Shown one piece after another: positions 56,716 to 64,000 of a stretch of 64,000 nt of DNA. The notes below the pieces were generated by a model. The model searched no databases. It worked only from the letters and a program-made list of their open reading frames with translations, and was not told where the DNA came from. Source of the DNA: Paenibacillus paridis (GTDB taxonomy: Bacteria > Bacillota > Bacilli > Paenibacillales > Paenibacillaceae); contig NZ_VCIX01000085.1 of NCBI RefSeq assembly GCF_006345825.1, positions 124,001-188,000 on the forward strand, in the 5' to 3' direction. The stretch's first letter is position 1; the number at the start of each line of letters is the position of its first letter. A program made the translations under genes and the position numbers.

Positions 56716-57508
56716 CGAGTTTTTTCAACGGGCCCTGATTGGCGGTTTGCTTATCGGCGTAACCGCTCCGCTAATGGGCTTATTTCTTGTGCTTCGCCGG
56801 TTATCCATGATTGGAGACACGTTATCCCATGTCTCCATCGCCGGTGTGGCGCTTGGTTTTTTAATCGGGGTTTATCCGATCGCCGTCGGCTTGCTGTTTG
56901 CGATTGCAGCGTCCTTTGCGATTGAGAAGCTCCGTAAAGCCTACAAATCTTACGCTGAGTTGTCCATCGCGATTATCATGTCGGGCGGCGTAGCGCTTGC
57001 TTCGCTTTTATTTACGATGGGGAAGGGATTTAATAGCAATGTAAACAGCTACCTGTTCGGAAGCATCTATACCCTTAACGATACGGATTTGTATGTCATC
57101 GGGGGAGTCACTGTCATTGTACTGGTCGCCATTTGGCTGCAAGTAAAGGAGCTGTTCTTGATTACGTTTGACGAGGATGCAGCGGCAGTCAGCGGCTTGC
57201 CCGTCAAATTTTATAATGTTATGATAAGCGTGCTTACTGCACTGATTATTAGCGTATCTATTAAAATTGTGGGCGCACTGCTAGTTTCGGCTCTGCTTAC
57301 GATACCTGCTGCCTGCAGCTTGATTATTGCCCGCAGCTTCCGCCAAAGCGTCATTACCGTTGTCATTATCGGAGAACTGGCCGTTATTGCCGGTTTGTTG
57401 ATCGCGGGCGTGTGGAATCTTGCCCCGGGCGGTACCATCGTGTTGCTGCTCATAGCCGTTCTGCTGATGCTGCTAGTATTCAAGCGCGGTGTACGCACTG
57501 GAAGTTGA
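56699..57508 (+). CDS. znuB: Zinc ABC transporter permease
   Basis: A 269-residue ABC-3 family permease with about eight transmembrane helices. Conserved stretches are LRRLSMIGDTLSHVSIAGVALGFL (about 32-55) and ISVSIKIVGALLVSALLTIPAACSLIIARSFRQ (about 179-211). The TTG start at 56699 lies inside znuC behind GGAAAGAGGT. It completes the zinc uptake system. Confidence 0.92.
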   Translation: MEIVTSEFFQRALIGGLLIGVTAPLMGLFLVLRRLSMIGDTLSHVSIAGVALGFLIGVYPIAVGLLFAIAASFAIEKLRKAYKSYAELSIAIIMSGGVALASLLFTMGKGFNSNVNSYLFGSIYTLNDTDLYVIGGVTVIVLVAIWLQVKELFLITFDEDAAAVSGLPVKFYNVMISVLTALIISVSIKIVGALLVSALLTIPAACSLIIARSFRQSVITVVIIGELAVIAGLLIAGVWNLAPGGTIVLLLIAVLLMLLVFKRGVRTGS

Positions 57509-57528
57509 TTGGATTGGAGTGGGGATAG

Positions 57529-58242
57529 TTGTCGGATATTAACATTTGGCTAGCTTTCGGCGCCGGTTTTGCATCGTTTATTTCTCCTTGCTGTTTACCG
57601 CTGTATCCTTCCTATTTATCCTACATAACGGGCATATCGGTAGCGGATCTCAAGGAAAATACAAATGCTAAACAAAAACGTATGCGAACGATGTCGCATA
57701 CGCTGTTTTTCATTTTAGGATTTTGTACCGTTTATTATGCGTTAGGCTACGGCACGAACGTATTTGCTGAATTTTTCAGTGAATATCGGCAGTTGATCAG
57801 ACAGCTTTCAGCCATTTTAATTATTTTGATGGGTCTTTTCCTGATCGGATTGTTCCAGCCCCAGCTGCTAATGAAAGAAAGAAGAATGAACCTGATTCCG
57901 AAGAAAGCCAGCTATCTCAGTTCTTTCATCTTCGGAATCGGCTTTTCGGCTGGCTGGACGCCATGCATGGGGCCGGCGTTAACCGCAATTCTCGGCTTGG
58001 CTGCGACCGAGCCGGGCACTTGGTTTCAGTTGACATCGGCTTATGCGCTTGGATTTGCTATTCCTTTTTTTGTACTTGCCTTTTTCCTTGGAACTGCAAG
58101 ATGGATATTAAAATATTCTTCATCCGTTATGAAGGTCGGCGGTGCCGTTATGATTCTGATGGGCGTATTGTTGTTCACCGACCAAATGACAAAAATAACG
58201 ATTTGGCTCAACATGATTACCCCGGAGTGGCTCGCTTTCTAG
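57529..58242 (+). CDS. ccdA: Cytochrome c biogenesis protein CcdA
   Basis: A 237-residue membrane protein with six transmembrane helices and the two-cysteine thiol-transfer signature: SPCCLPLYPSYLSYITG (about 18-34) and GWTPCMGPALTAILGLAA (about 141-158). CcdA moves reducing power across the membrane to thiol proteins for cytochrome c maturation and spore cortex formation. The TTG start follows GGAGTGGGG. It is 20 bp downstream of the permease and may be part of the zinc operon transcript. It converges on splB. Confidence 0.9.
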   Translation: MSDINIWLAFGAGFASFISPCCLPLYPSYLSYITGISVADLKENTNAKQKRMRTMSHTLFFILGFCTVYYALGYGTNVFAEFFSEYRQLIRQLSAILIILMGLFLIGLFQPQLLMKERRMNLIPKKASYLSSFIFGIGFSAGWTPCMGPALTAILGLAATEPGTWFQLTSAYALGFAIPFFVLAFFLGTARWILKYSSSVMKVGGAVMILMGVLLFTDQMTKITIWLNMITPEWLAF

Positions 58243-58257
58243 AAGCAGCTTACAGAA

Positions 58258-59325
58258 TTAAGTGAAATATTCGATTTTTGCTTCTGGAAAATGTTCGAAA
58301 ATGCGCTCCGATATAAACATGCGGAGCGCATTTGCTTGTTCATCGGGGTAAACATATTTCCCTTGTCCCCAACGGCCCCATTTGTATTTGCGTTTCTCGA
58401 TGTCCATTTCAAGCTTCGTCTTCGGATATCGCTTTTCAATAACGGATTTTGCGGTCTTCGTAAAACGGTGCTGAATAAGCTCAAAGGTCAAATCTTTGGT
58501 TACGTCGGCAGGGAGTGCCGCTGCAAGCGACGAAATAAGCTCGCCGTAGCCTTCCTCCCAGCCTTCATGCCAAATAATCGGGGCAATGATAAAGCCCATG
58601 GGAAAACCTGCCCTTGCCACCTTGGCGGCCGCCTCGATACGTTGCTCGAATTTAGAAGTTGCAGGCTCAAAGTGCTTGATCACATATTTACTGTTGACGC
58701 TGAAACGGATTCTTGTGTGCCCATTGTGCTTGGCATCAAGAAACGAATCGACATGGTGAAATTTGGTCACAAAGCGCAGCCGGCCAAGCTCCTGCTTCCC
58801 AAAAAATTCAATGAGCTCCCGCAGGCTTCCCGAGATCGGCTCAAGCCCAACGGGATCGGACGTACAAGCTGCTTCGAAGCGGGTGATTTCCGGTTTTCTT
58901 TCGTCAATATAGCCTTGAGCGGCTTCCAATATATCGTCCATGTTAACGTAAACTCGAATGTAAGGCTTGGCCCCTAGCGTCGTTTGCAAATAACAATAAT
59001 GGCAGTGGGCCATGCAGCCGGTGGCGATTGGAATAGCGTATTCTGCCGATGGCTTGGAAGTATCGAATTTTAAGGTCTTACGAATGCCAACAACGAGCGT
59101 TCGCTTGGCAATTTTGTATTGCTCAAGTTCGGTGTCGCCAGGCAGATTCGTGATGCGATTATGCGAAGTGGTCATTCGATAAGGGATGCCTTCCTTCTTT
59201 ACCCATTCGAAAATACGCTTTCCTTTGGGATAATCCAGCGCGGATGGTTCAAAATAAACAAGCTCGGGAACGAAGGACAGGGTGGAGCGATCCGCTTTCG
59301 GACGATCAATAGTCACAGTGCTCAT
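58258..59325 (-). CDS. splB: Spore photoproduct lyase
   Basis: A 355-residue radical SAM enzyme that reverses the UV-induced spore photoproduct in DNA during germination. The [4Fe-4S] cysteines are C104-x3-C108-x2-C111 (CMAHCHYC). C154 in FEAACTSDP corresponds to the hydrogen-donor cysteine of characterised lyases; the offset of 14 from the Geobacillus numbering (90/94/97/140) holds for all four. The ATG at 59325 follows AGGAGGAATGA. It stands alone, with no splA. Confidence 0.95.
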   Translation of the reverse strand: MSTVTIDRPKADRSTLSFVPELVYFEPSALDYPKGKRIFEWVKKEGIPYRMTTSHNRITNLPGDTELEQYKIAKRTLVVGIRKTLKFDTSKPSAEYAIPIATGCMAHCHYCYLQTTLGAKPYIRVYVNMDDILEAAQGYIDERKPEITRFEAACTSDPVGLEPISGSLRELIEFFGKQELGRLRFVTKFHHVDSFLDAKHNGHTRIRFSVNSKYVIKHFEPATSKFEQRIEAAAKVARAGFPMGFIIAPIIWHEGWEEGYGELISSLAAALPADVTKDLTFELIQHRFTKTAKSVIEKRYPKTKLEMDIEKRKYKWGRWGQGKYVYPDEQANALRMFISERIFEHFPEAKIEYFT

Positions 59326-59450
59326 CAGTCATTCCTCCTGTTTATCAATCAATTGCAATTGCTCTTTATTGTGTGGAGGACAAGGGGTTCTCAATCTGGT
59401 AAGTTCAAGTGCTGCGTACAACATGTAACCAGTTCAGGAATGAGAACAGG

Positions 59451-59480
59451 TTGCAGTGAACGCAGCGAACAGTGTATGAT
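59451..59480 (+). promoter_or_regulatory. Possible mntR promoter
   Basis: TTGCAG at 59451-59456, an 18-bp spacer and TATGAT at 59475-59480. Both hexamers match at five of six or close to it. Confidence 0.55.
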
Positions 59481-59535
59481 ACATAGAGTAACGCCTGTGA
59501 AACAAGGTGAAGAAGTATGGTTAGGGGGTTCTTCA

Positions 59536-59958
59536 GTGCCGACACCGAGCATGGAAGACTACTTGGAAAGAATTTATAAGCTCATTGACGAAAAAGGATA
59601 CGCGCGAGTCTCGGACATCGCAGAAGGGTTGGAAGTTCATCCCTCCTCCGTAACGAAAATGATTCAAAAGCTGGACAAAGATAATTATTTGATCTACGAG
59701 AAGTATCGCGGGCTTGTCCTGACCAATAAAGGCAAGAAAATGGGGAAAAGATTGGTTGACCGCCATCAGTTGCTGGAATCGTTCTTAACGACCATTGGCG
59801 TACAAGACGAAAATATTTATCAGGATGTTGAAGGAATTGAGCATCATCTAAGCTGGGATTCCATTACTTGTATTGAAACGTTGGTTGAATATTTCCGCCG
59901 CGACTCTCAAAGAATGGACGAGCTTCGTGCCGTTCGGGCTGATATGGACAATGAGTGA
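59536..59958 (+). CDS. mntR: Manganese-dependent repressor MntR
   Basis: A 140-residue DtxR-family regulator. The N-terminal HTH ([26 protein letters not shown], about 21-46) precedes the dimerisation domain. All manganese ligands known from B. subtilis MntR are present at the same numbers: D8, E11, H77, E99, E102 and H103. The GTG start at 59536 follows AGGGGG with 7 nt spacing; the much longer upstream frame is rejected. No mntH or mntABC transporter lies in the window, so its targets are elsewhere. Confidence 0.95.
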   Translation: MPTPSMEDYLERIYKLIDEKGYARVSDIAEGLEVHPSSVTKMIQKLDKDNYLIYEKYRGLVLTNKGKKMGKRLVDRHQLLESFLTTIGVQDENIYQDVEGIEHHLSWDSITCIETLVEYFRRDSQRMDELRAVRADMDNE

Positions 59959-59989
59959 TACATAAGGGGCGTAAGGAAGCAACAAAAAA

Positions 59990-60026
59990 AAGAAGGTCAG
60001 CGGCTTAGCCGCTGACCTTCTTTTCT
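59990..60026. terminator. Bidirectional terminator
   Basis: AGAAGGTCAGCGGC pairs with GCCGCTGACCTTCT around a TTA loop, with A-run and T-run flanks. It separates mntR from the leftward gene ending at 60034. Confidence 0.88.
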
Positions 60027-60033
60027 TGTTGCA

Positions 60034-60351
60034 TTAATGATATTTAGGCAAATCGTCATCATCCTTGCCGCCTTCAATGACACGAAACGGCACGGTTTTG
60101 GAGCGAGGTTTTTTGGCCTTAGCTTTGGAAGCATTCGTGCGGCTTTGAGTCACATGGGTCCGACCTTGCTGCGAGCGGTTACCCGTTATGAAGGAAGGCG
60201 GATATTTATATAGCAGGAATATACCGCCAAGGACCGCAATGGGAATAATAAATGCGAGCGGGCTTCGAATGATGCTGTACACGAGACCAATCGCCAGCAA
60301 GGCCAATAATGTAATTGACCATACATTCCATTTGCTTGGTGTTCTGCTCAT
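60034..60351 (-). CDS. Small membrane protein at the yqhP position
   Basis: A 105-residue protein with two transmembrane helices (about 10-28 and 30-47), then a basic Ser/Lys/Arg-rich tail (NRSQQGRTHVTQSRTNASKAKAKKPRSK) and an acidic end. Its place between mntR and the DUF1385 gene is that of yqhP in B. subtilis. The function is unknown. Confidence 0.7.
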   Translation of the reverse strand: MSRTPSKWNVWSITLLALLAIGLVYSIIRSPLAFIIPIAVLGGIFLLYKYPPSFITGNRSQQGRTHVTQSRTNASKAKAKKPRSKTVPFRVIEGGKDDDDLPKYH

Positions 60352-60389
60352 GGTAATACCGCCTTTCTATATCATTCTGTTTTCGTTCC

Positions 60390-61352
60390 TTATTTCATTT
60401 GGCGATCAAGCTCGAGCATGCGATTGAACGATGCGATAGAAACCGCCACCTGTTCATCACGCGGCTCTTTGGTTGTAAGCAGTTGAAGCCATAGCCCTGG
60501 GAAGCCGAGATAACGTAGTACGGGAACTTCGCGTAGGGCGTTCGTCCAGCGCAGGACCTCATAAGAAATGCCCAAAACAACGGGAAGCAGCAAGATGCGG
60601 ATATACACCCGCTCCCAGATGGAATCCCATGTAAAGAAAGGAAGGGAGTAGACCACGACGCCAACGATTACGGTAAATACGATAAAGCTGGAGCCGCAGC
60701 GGTAATGCAGCCGGCTGTACTTTTGAACATTGCGTACCGTAAGATCCTCGCCGGCTTCATAGGCACTTATCACCTTATGCTCGGCACCATGGTATTGGAA
60801 CAGCCGCTTAATCAACGGAGTCATGGAGATAAAATATAAATAAGCGAGCAGCAATATGATTTTGATAAGTCCTTCTAATAAATTATGACCGACTTTGTTT
60901 TCAAATACCCCGGAGAACAATAATTCTTCGAGAGCAGCCGGCGCGGCAGTAAAGATGAGCTTTCCGAATACAAACGACAATACGCCTGCAACGGCAACGC
61001 CAACGAGCATGCTGAGGCTCCAGCCTGATTTTTTCTCTTCTTTTAGTTTGGCAGCCTGTTCAGCTTGGGCGGGATCTTTCTCTTCGCCAGCTTCATCTTC
61101 CGCATAGGCTTCCATTGAAAAATTTAAATGCTGCGAGCCTTTGGCACTAGATTCAAGTATGCCTACAACCCCTCGAACGAGCGGGATTTTCTTTAGTGCT
61201 TGAACCCAGCGCTTGCTGGTACGCGGTACCTCATAAAAAACAATTTCGTCATTCTTGCGTCGAACTGCAGTTACGTTAACGTGTTTGCCAGCAAACATTA
61301 CGCCTTCAATAACCGCTTGTCCACCATATATGCTTCGGGAGTCTTGCGGCAA
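60390..61352 (-). CDS. yqhQ: YqhQ, DUF1385 membrane protein
   Basis: A 320-residue DUF1385 protein. The N-terminal GGQAVIEGVMFAG (about 10-22) is the family signature, and FQYHGAEHKVISAYEAGEDLT (about 187-207) the second conserved block. About five transmembrane helices are seen (about 115-135, 160-182, 218-237 and others). The TTG start at 61352 follows AAGGAAGGTGAC. The family is common in Firmicutes but of undefined biochemical function. Confidence 0.9.
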   Translation of the reverse strand: MPQDSRSIYGGQAVIEGVMFAGKHVNVTAVRRKNDEIVFYEVPRTSKRWVQALKKIPLVRGVVGILESSAKGSQHLNFSMEAYAEDEAGEEKDPAQAEQAAKLKEEKKSGWSLSMLVGVAVAGVLSFVFGKLIFTAAPAALEELLFSGVFENKVGHNLLEGLIKIILLLAYLYFISMTPLIKRLFQYHGAEHKVISAYEAGEDLTVRNVQKYSRLHYRCGSSFIVFTVIVGVVVYSLPFFTWDSIWERVYIRILLLPVVLGISYEVLRWTNALREVPVLRYLGFPGLWLQLLTTKEPRDEQVAVSIASFNRMLELDRQMK

Positions 61353-61566
61353 GTGCTTGTCACCTTCCTTGATTGGAATATCGTCTTCATTTATCCGACG
61401 TGTGTACCTTTAACTTTGTAAGTCTATTGTACTTGATCTATAGGCCAATTGCCAACGTTACCATCCGCACTTGTTATGCCGGCTGTTAGCTAGGCGCGGT
61501 TACGGTTTGCTTTTCTTTGACATACTAAGCAGAGCAATAAAACAGTTCTGAATGGAGGTTATCCCT

Positions 61567-62070
61567 ATGGCAAAACAAAACAAGAAATCCGACTACGAGG
61601 ATCATCACACGAACCCGTGGCTTTTCTCCACTAAAATAGGTTTTTTTGCAGGCTTGATTTGGGGAATCGTCCGTTGGATGTTCTACGAAATGAAATTCAC
61701 GAGCGTACTGCCTGGCTTTGCCGCTGACCCTTTTTTTAAGGCGGCTTTTCTAAAAACGGGATGGGGAGAGGTGCTTGGCATCGGTTTTTTTGTCATCTTC
61801 TCTATTATTGCGGCGCTGCTCTACAAAGTCATTTTGGGACGATTGCGCGGGCCATGGCCCGGCGTGGTTTATGGATTGATATGGTGGGCTATACTGTTCG
61901 TTGCTGTCGGACCTTTGTTGGGCTTAATGCAGCCGGTTACAAAAGCGGGATGGAATACACTGTTTACGGAGCTCTGCGTTTTTTTGCTATGGGGTGTATT
62001 TATCGGTTATTCGATCGCATTCGAATTTACAGATGAGGCTTCCAGAGAACCAATTAAAGCTCTGTCATGA
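61567..62070 (+). CDS. yqhR: YqhR-like membrane protein
   Basis: A 167-residue protein with four or five transmembrane helices. A hydrophilic start (MAKQNKKSDYEDHHTNPW) is followed by STKIGFFAGLIWGIVRWMFYEMKFT (about 22-46) and PGVVYGLIWWAILFVAVGPL (about 103-122). Gene order yqhQ-yqhR-aroQ matches B. subtilis. The ATG at 61567 follows GGAGG. The function is unknown. Confidence 0.85.
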   Translation: MAKQNKKSDYEDHHTNPWLFSTKIGFFAGLIWGIVRWMFYEMKFTSVLPGFAADPFFKAAFLKTGWGEVLGIGFFVIFSIIAALLYKVILGRLRGPWPGVVYGLIWWAILFVAVGPLLGLMQPVTKAGWNTLFTELCVFLLWGVFIGYSIAFEFTDEASREPIKALS

Positions 62071-62159
62071 GTTCTGCTTCTCAAGCGGCGGGCATTTGTG
62101 GTAAAATGGCTAATGATCTTTGAACCTATAATGGATTCGGTTGCTTGGGAGGTGCATTC

Positions 62160-62600
62160 ATGCACAAAATTATGGTTTTAAACGGACCGAACCTAAACAT
62201 GTTAGGTATTCGTGAGCCTGGCGTTTACGGAAGCGATACACTTGCGACGATCGAAGCGAACCTGCTTGCAAAGGCTGGGGAGTTAGGCGTAGAAGTATCT
62301 TTTTTCCAAACGAATCACGAGGGTGAAATGATTGATCGAATACATAGCGTATATGGCAAGGTAGACGGTATTGTCATTAATCCTGGCGCATGGACGCATT
62401 ACAGCTATGCGCTGCGTGATGCTCTCAGCACCATTGGGCTGCCTGTTATCGAGGTGCACATGTCTAACATCCACAAGCGGGAAGCGTTTCGGCATGTTTC
62501 TGTGATTGCTGCAATTGCGGTCGGACAGATCGCAGGCTTTGGTTCTCACAGCTATGAACTCGGTCTAACGGCGCTCGTGCATTATTTGCAAAAATCGTAA
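62160..62600 (+). CDS. aroQ: 3-dehydroquinate dehydratase, type II
   Basis: A 146-residue shikimate pathway enzyme. The flexible active-site loop is [17 protein letters not shown] (about 8-24), with Arg17 and Tyr23 as the expected catalytic residues. [16 protein letters not shown] (about 74-89) and [18 protein letters not shown] (about 97-114) are the other conserved blocks. The ATG at 62160 follows GGGAGGTG. Confidence 0.96.
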   Translation: MHKIMVLNGPNLNMLGIREPGVYGSDTLATIEANLLAKAGELGVEVSFFQTNHEGEMIDRIHSVYGKVDGIVINPGAWTHYSYALRDALSTIGLPVIEVHMSNIHKREAFRHVSVIAAIAVGQIAGFGSHSYELGLTALVHYLQKS

Positions 62601-62626
62601 TCAAAAGAAGAAAGGGTGAAGCGATT

Positions 62627-63700
62627 ATGCCAAACGCTAGAGTAAAGCGACTTCGTCAACTGATGGAAGAACATCGCTTTGAAGCGATATTAATTGGAAG
62701 CGAGCACAACCGGCGCTACATAAGCGGCTTCACAGGCTCTTCAGGCATGGTGCTCATTACGCACAGCGAAAGCTATCTGCTTACCGATTTTCGCTATCGC
62801 ACACAAGCCCCTCAGCAGGCGAGCGGCTTCCATATCGTTGAGCACGGGCCTAACCCGCTTGTGGATGTGCTTGAGCTTCTTAATCAAAGCAAGCTGACCA
62901 AGCTGGCTTTCGAGCAGGATCATGTCGTTTACAGCGAGTTTACCGCGTGGTCGAAAACATTGGACGGCATTACGCTTGAGCCTGCTTCCGGACTGGTAGA
63001 GAAGCTGCGTATTATTAAAGACGAAGCCGAACTGAAAATTATGCAGGAAGCTGCAGATCTTGCAGACCATACCTTCAAGCATATTTTGAATGTCATCCGT
63101 CCGGGCGTACGCGAATCCGATATTGCCCTCGAGATGGAAGTGTATATGCGCAGTCACGGCGCAACTTCTTCTTCCTTCGATACCATCGTAGCCTCTGGCG
63201 AGCGTTCCGCTTTGCCTCATGGGGTTGCCAGTGACCGGATTATCGGCAATAATGAGTTTGTCAAACTTGACTTTGGCGCCTATTATAATGGCTATTGTTC
63301 TGATTTGACGCGAACTATCGTTGTTGGCACGCCAACGGCCAAGCATTTGGAAATCTACAATATCGTGCTTGAGGCGCAGCTGCATGCACTTGCGCATATC
63401 AAGCCTGGGATGACAGGCCGCGAAGCGGATGCCCTGACTCGCGACATCATTACCAAATACGGCTATGGCGACCTGTTCGGCCATGGTACCGGACACGGCC
63501 TTGGCATGGAAATTCATGAAGCGCCAAGATTGTCCAAGCTTAGCGAAACGATTTTAACCCCCGGCATGACGGTTACGGTTGAACCTGGCATTTACGTACC
63601 CGGCTTTGGCGGCGTGCGCATTGAGGATGACATCGTTATTACGGAAACCGGTATTAAAATATTAACCTCATCCCCGAAGGACTTGATCACTCTGGGATAA
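62627..63700 (+). CDS. Xaa-Pro aminopeptidase (YqhT-like), M24 family
   Basis: A 357-residue metallopeptidase. The N-terminal creatinase-like domain (about 1-125) is followed by the pita-bread fold, with metal ligands in [23 protein letters not shown] (two Asp), [16 protein letters not shown] (His) and [22 protein letters not shown] (two Glu). The ATG follows AGAAAGGGTG. The aroQ-yqhT-efp order is standard in Bacilli. Confidence 0.93.
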   Translation: MPNARVKRLRQLMEEHRFEAILIGSEHNRRYISGFTGSSGMVLITHSESYLLTDFRYRTQAPQQASGFHIVEHGPNPLVDVLELLNQSKLTKLAFEQDHVVYSEFTAWSKTLDGITLEPASGLVEKLRIIKDEAELKIMQEAADLADHTFKHILNVIRPGVRESDIALEMEVYMRSHGATSSSFDTIVASGERSALPHGVASDRIIGNNEFVKLDFGAYYNGYCSDLTRTIVVGTPTAKHLEIYNIVLEAQLHALAHIKPGMTGREADALTRDIITKYGYGDLFGHGTGHGLGMEIHEAPRLSKLSETILTPGMTVTVEPGIYVPGFGGVRIEDDIVITETGIKILTSSPKDLITLG

Positions 63701-63728
63701 GGACTATTCATTCAGGAGGGAATCAGCA

Positions 63729-64000
63729 ATGATTTCAGTAAACGATTTTAAGACAGGCTTAACCGTACAAGTAGATACCGATATTTACACCGTTCTTGAC
63801 TTCCAGCACGTTAAGCCTGGCAAAGGCGCGGCATTCGTTCGCTCCAAGCTGAAAAACCTTCGCAACGGCAACGTTGTTGAGAAAACATTCCGTGCAGGCG
63901 AGAGCATTGGCCGCGCCATTATCGAAAACCGTGAGGTGCAATACCTTTACAATTCCGGATCGGAATACACGTTCATGGATAATGAAACGTTTGATCAGTT
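63729..64000 (+). CDS. efp: Elongation factor P (3' end outside window)
   Basis: The first 90 residues of EF-P, which relieves ribosome stalling at polyproline. Domain I (about 1-64) and the start of domain II are visible. K32 in KPGKGAAFV is the tip lysine, which in B. subtilis carries 5-aminopentanol. The ATG at 63729 follows AGGAGGG. The gene continues beyond the right edge. Confidence 0.95.
   Translation, partial: MISVNDFKTGLTVQVDTDIYTVLDFQHVKPGKGAAFVRSKLKNLRNGNVVEKTFRAGESIGRAIIENREVQYLYNSGSEYTFMDNETFDQ

Noticed and set aside
58291-58977. Plus-strand frame of 228 residues
   Set aside because: It is antisense to splB, where all radical SAM and catalytic cysteines are accounted for.
59119-59535. 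Upstream extension of mntR
   Set aside because: It overlaps the splB start and both promoters. From GTG 59536 the metal ligands fall at exactly the B. subtilis positions.
62741-63517. Minus-strand frame of 258 residues
   Set aside because: It is antisense to the Xaa-Pro peptidase, whose metal-binding motifs are intact.

Overview
The window is a chromosomal segment of an endospore-forming Gram-positive bacterium, most likely Paenibacillus or a close relative. This is inferred from gene order, frequent TTG/GTG starts behind strong AGGAGG ribosome binding sites, sporulation and germination genes (yqfC, yqfD, gerP, splB), two T-box leaders, a Bacillus-type RNase P RNA, and mid-GC base composition. 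I could not run a phylogenetic placement.

Layout. 1-2.3 kb: NfeD / flotillin FloA / small membrane protein operon, cut at the left edge. 2.3-3.26 kb: a gene-free stretch holding two terminators, a putative sporulation promoter and 18 head-to-tail copies of a 37-bp palindrome-bearing repeat. 3.26-11.45 kb: the conserved yqfC-yqfD-phoH-pgpH-ybeY-dgkA-cdd-era-yqzL-recO block. 11.6-13.15 kb: a 14-TM MFS exporter placed between recO and glyQS. 13.2-23.7 kb: glycine T-box, glyQS, PPDK regulatory protein, yqxD-type gene, dnaG-rpoD, a membrane protein, trmK and the Nif3-like protein. 23.8-24.3 kb: rnpB. 24.3-32.3 kb: a secreted S8 protease, small conserved proteins, a small alarmone synthetase, an ABC ATPase coupled to a membrane-anchored alpha/beta hydrolase, and a queuosine-precursor transporter under a preQ1-I riboswitch. 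32.5-36.3 kb: HelD, a PAS-HTH regulator and a twin zinc-knuckle mini-protein.

36.4-44.3 kb is a glycogen operon, glgB-glgC-glgD-glgA, ending in a GH15 glucoamylase-like gene where other Bacilli carry glgP. Then follow gluconokinase, a divergent LysR/YeiH pair with a clear operator, a five-gene gerP cluster with a predicted sigma-K promoter, and a divergent Hsp20-fold gene. 50.9-57.5 kb holds small membrane proteins, a Fur-family (probably Zur) repressor, yidD, a methionine T-box plus metG, and a zinc ABC transporter with a Zur-like box on its promoter. The right end carries ccdA, splB, mntR, the yqhPQR cluster, aroQ, an Xaa-Pro peptidase and efp, which is cut at the right edge.

Most of the window is housekeeping core. 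The least explained items are the 37-bp hairpin array that probably becomes part of the yqfCD leader, the GH15-for-GlgP arrangement, the permease-less ABC ATPase fused translationally to a membrane hydrolase, and the twin zinc-knuckle orphan.
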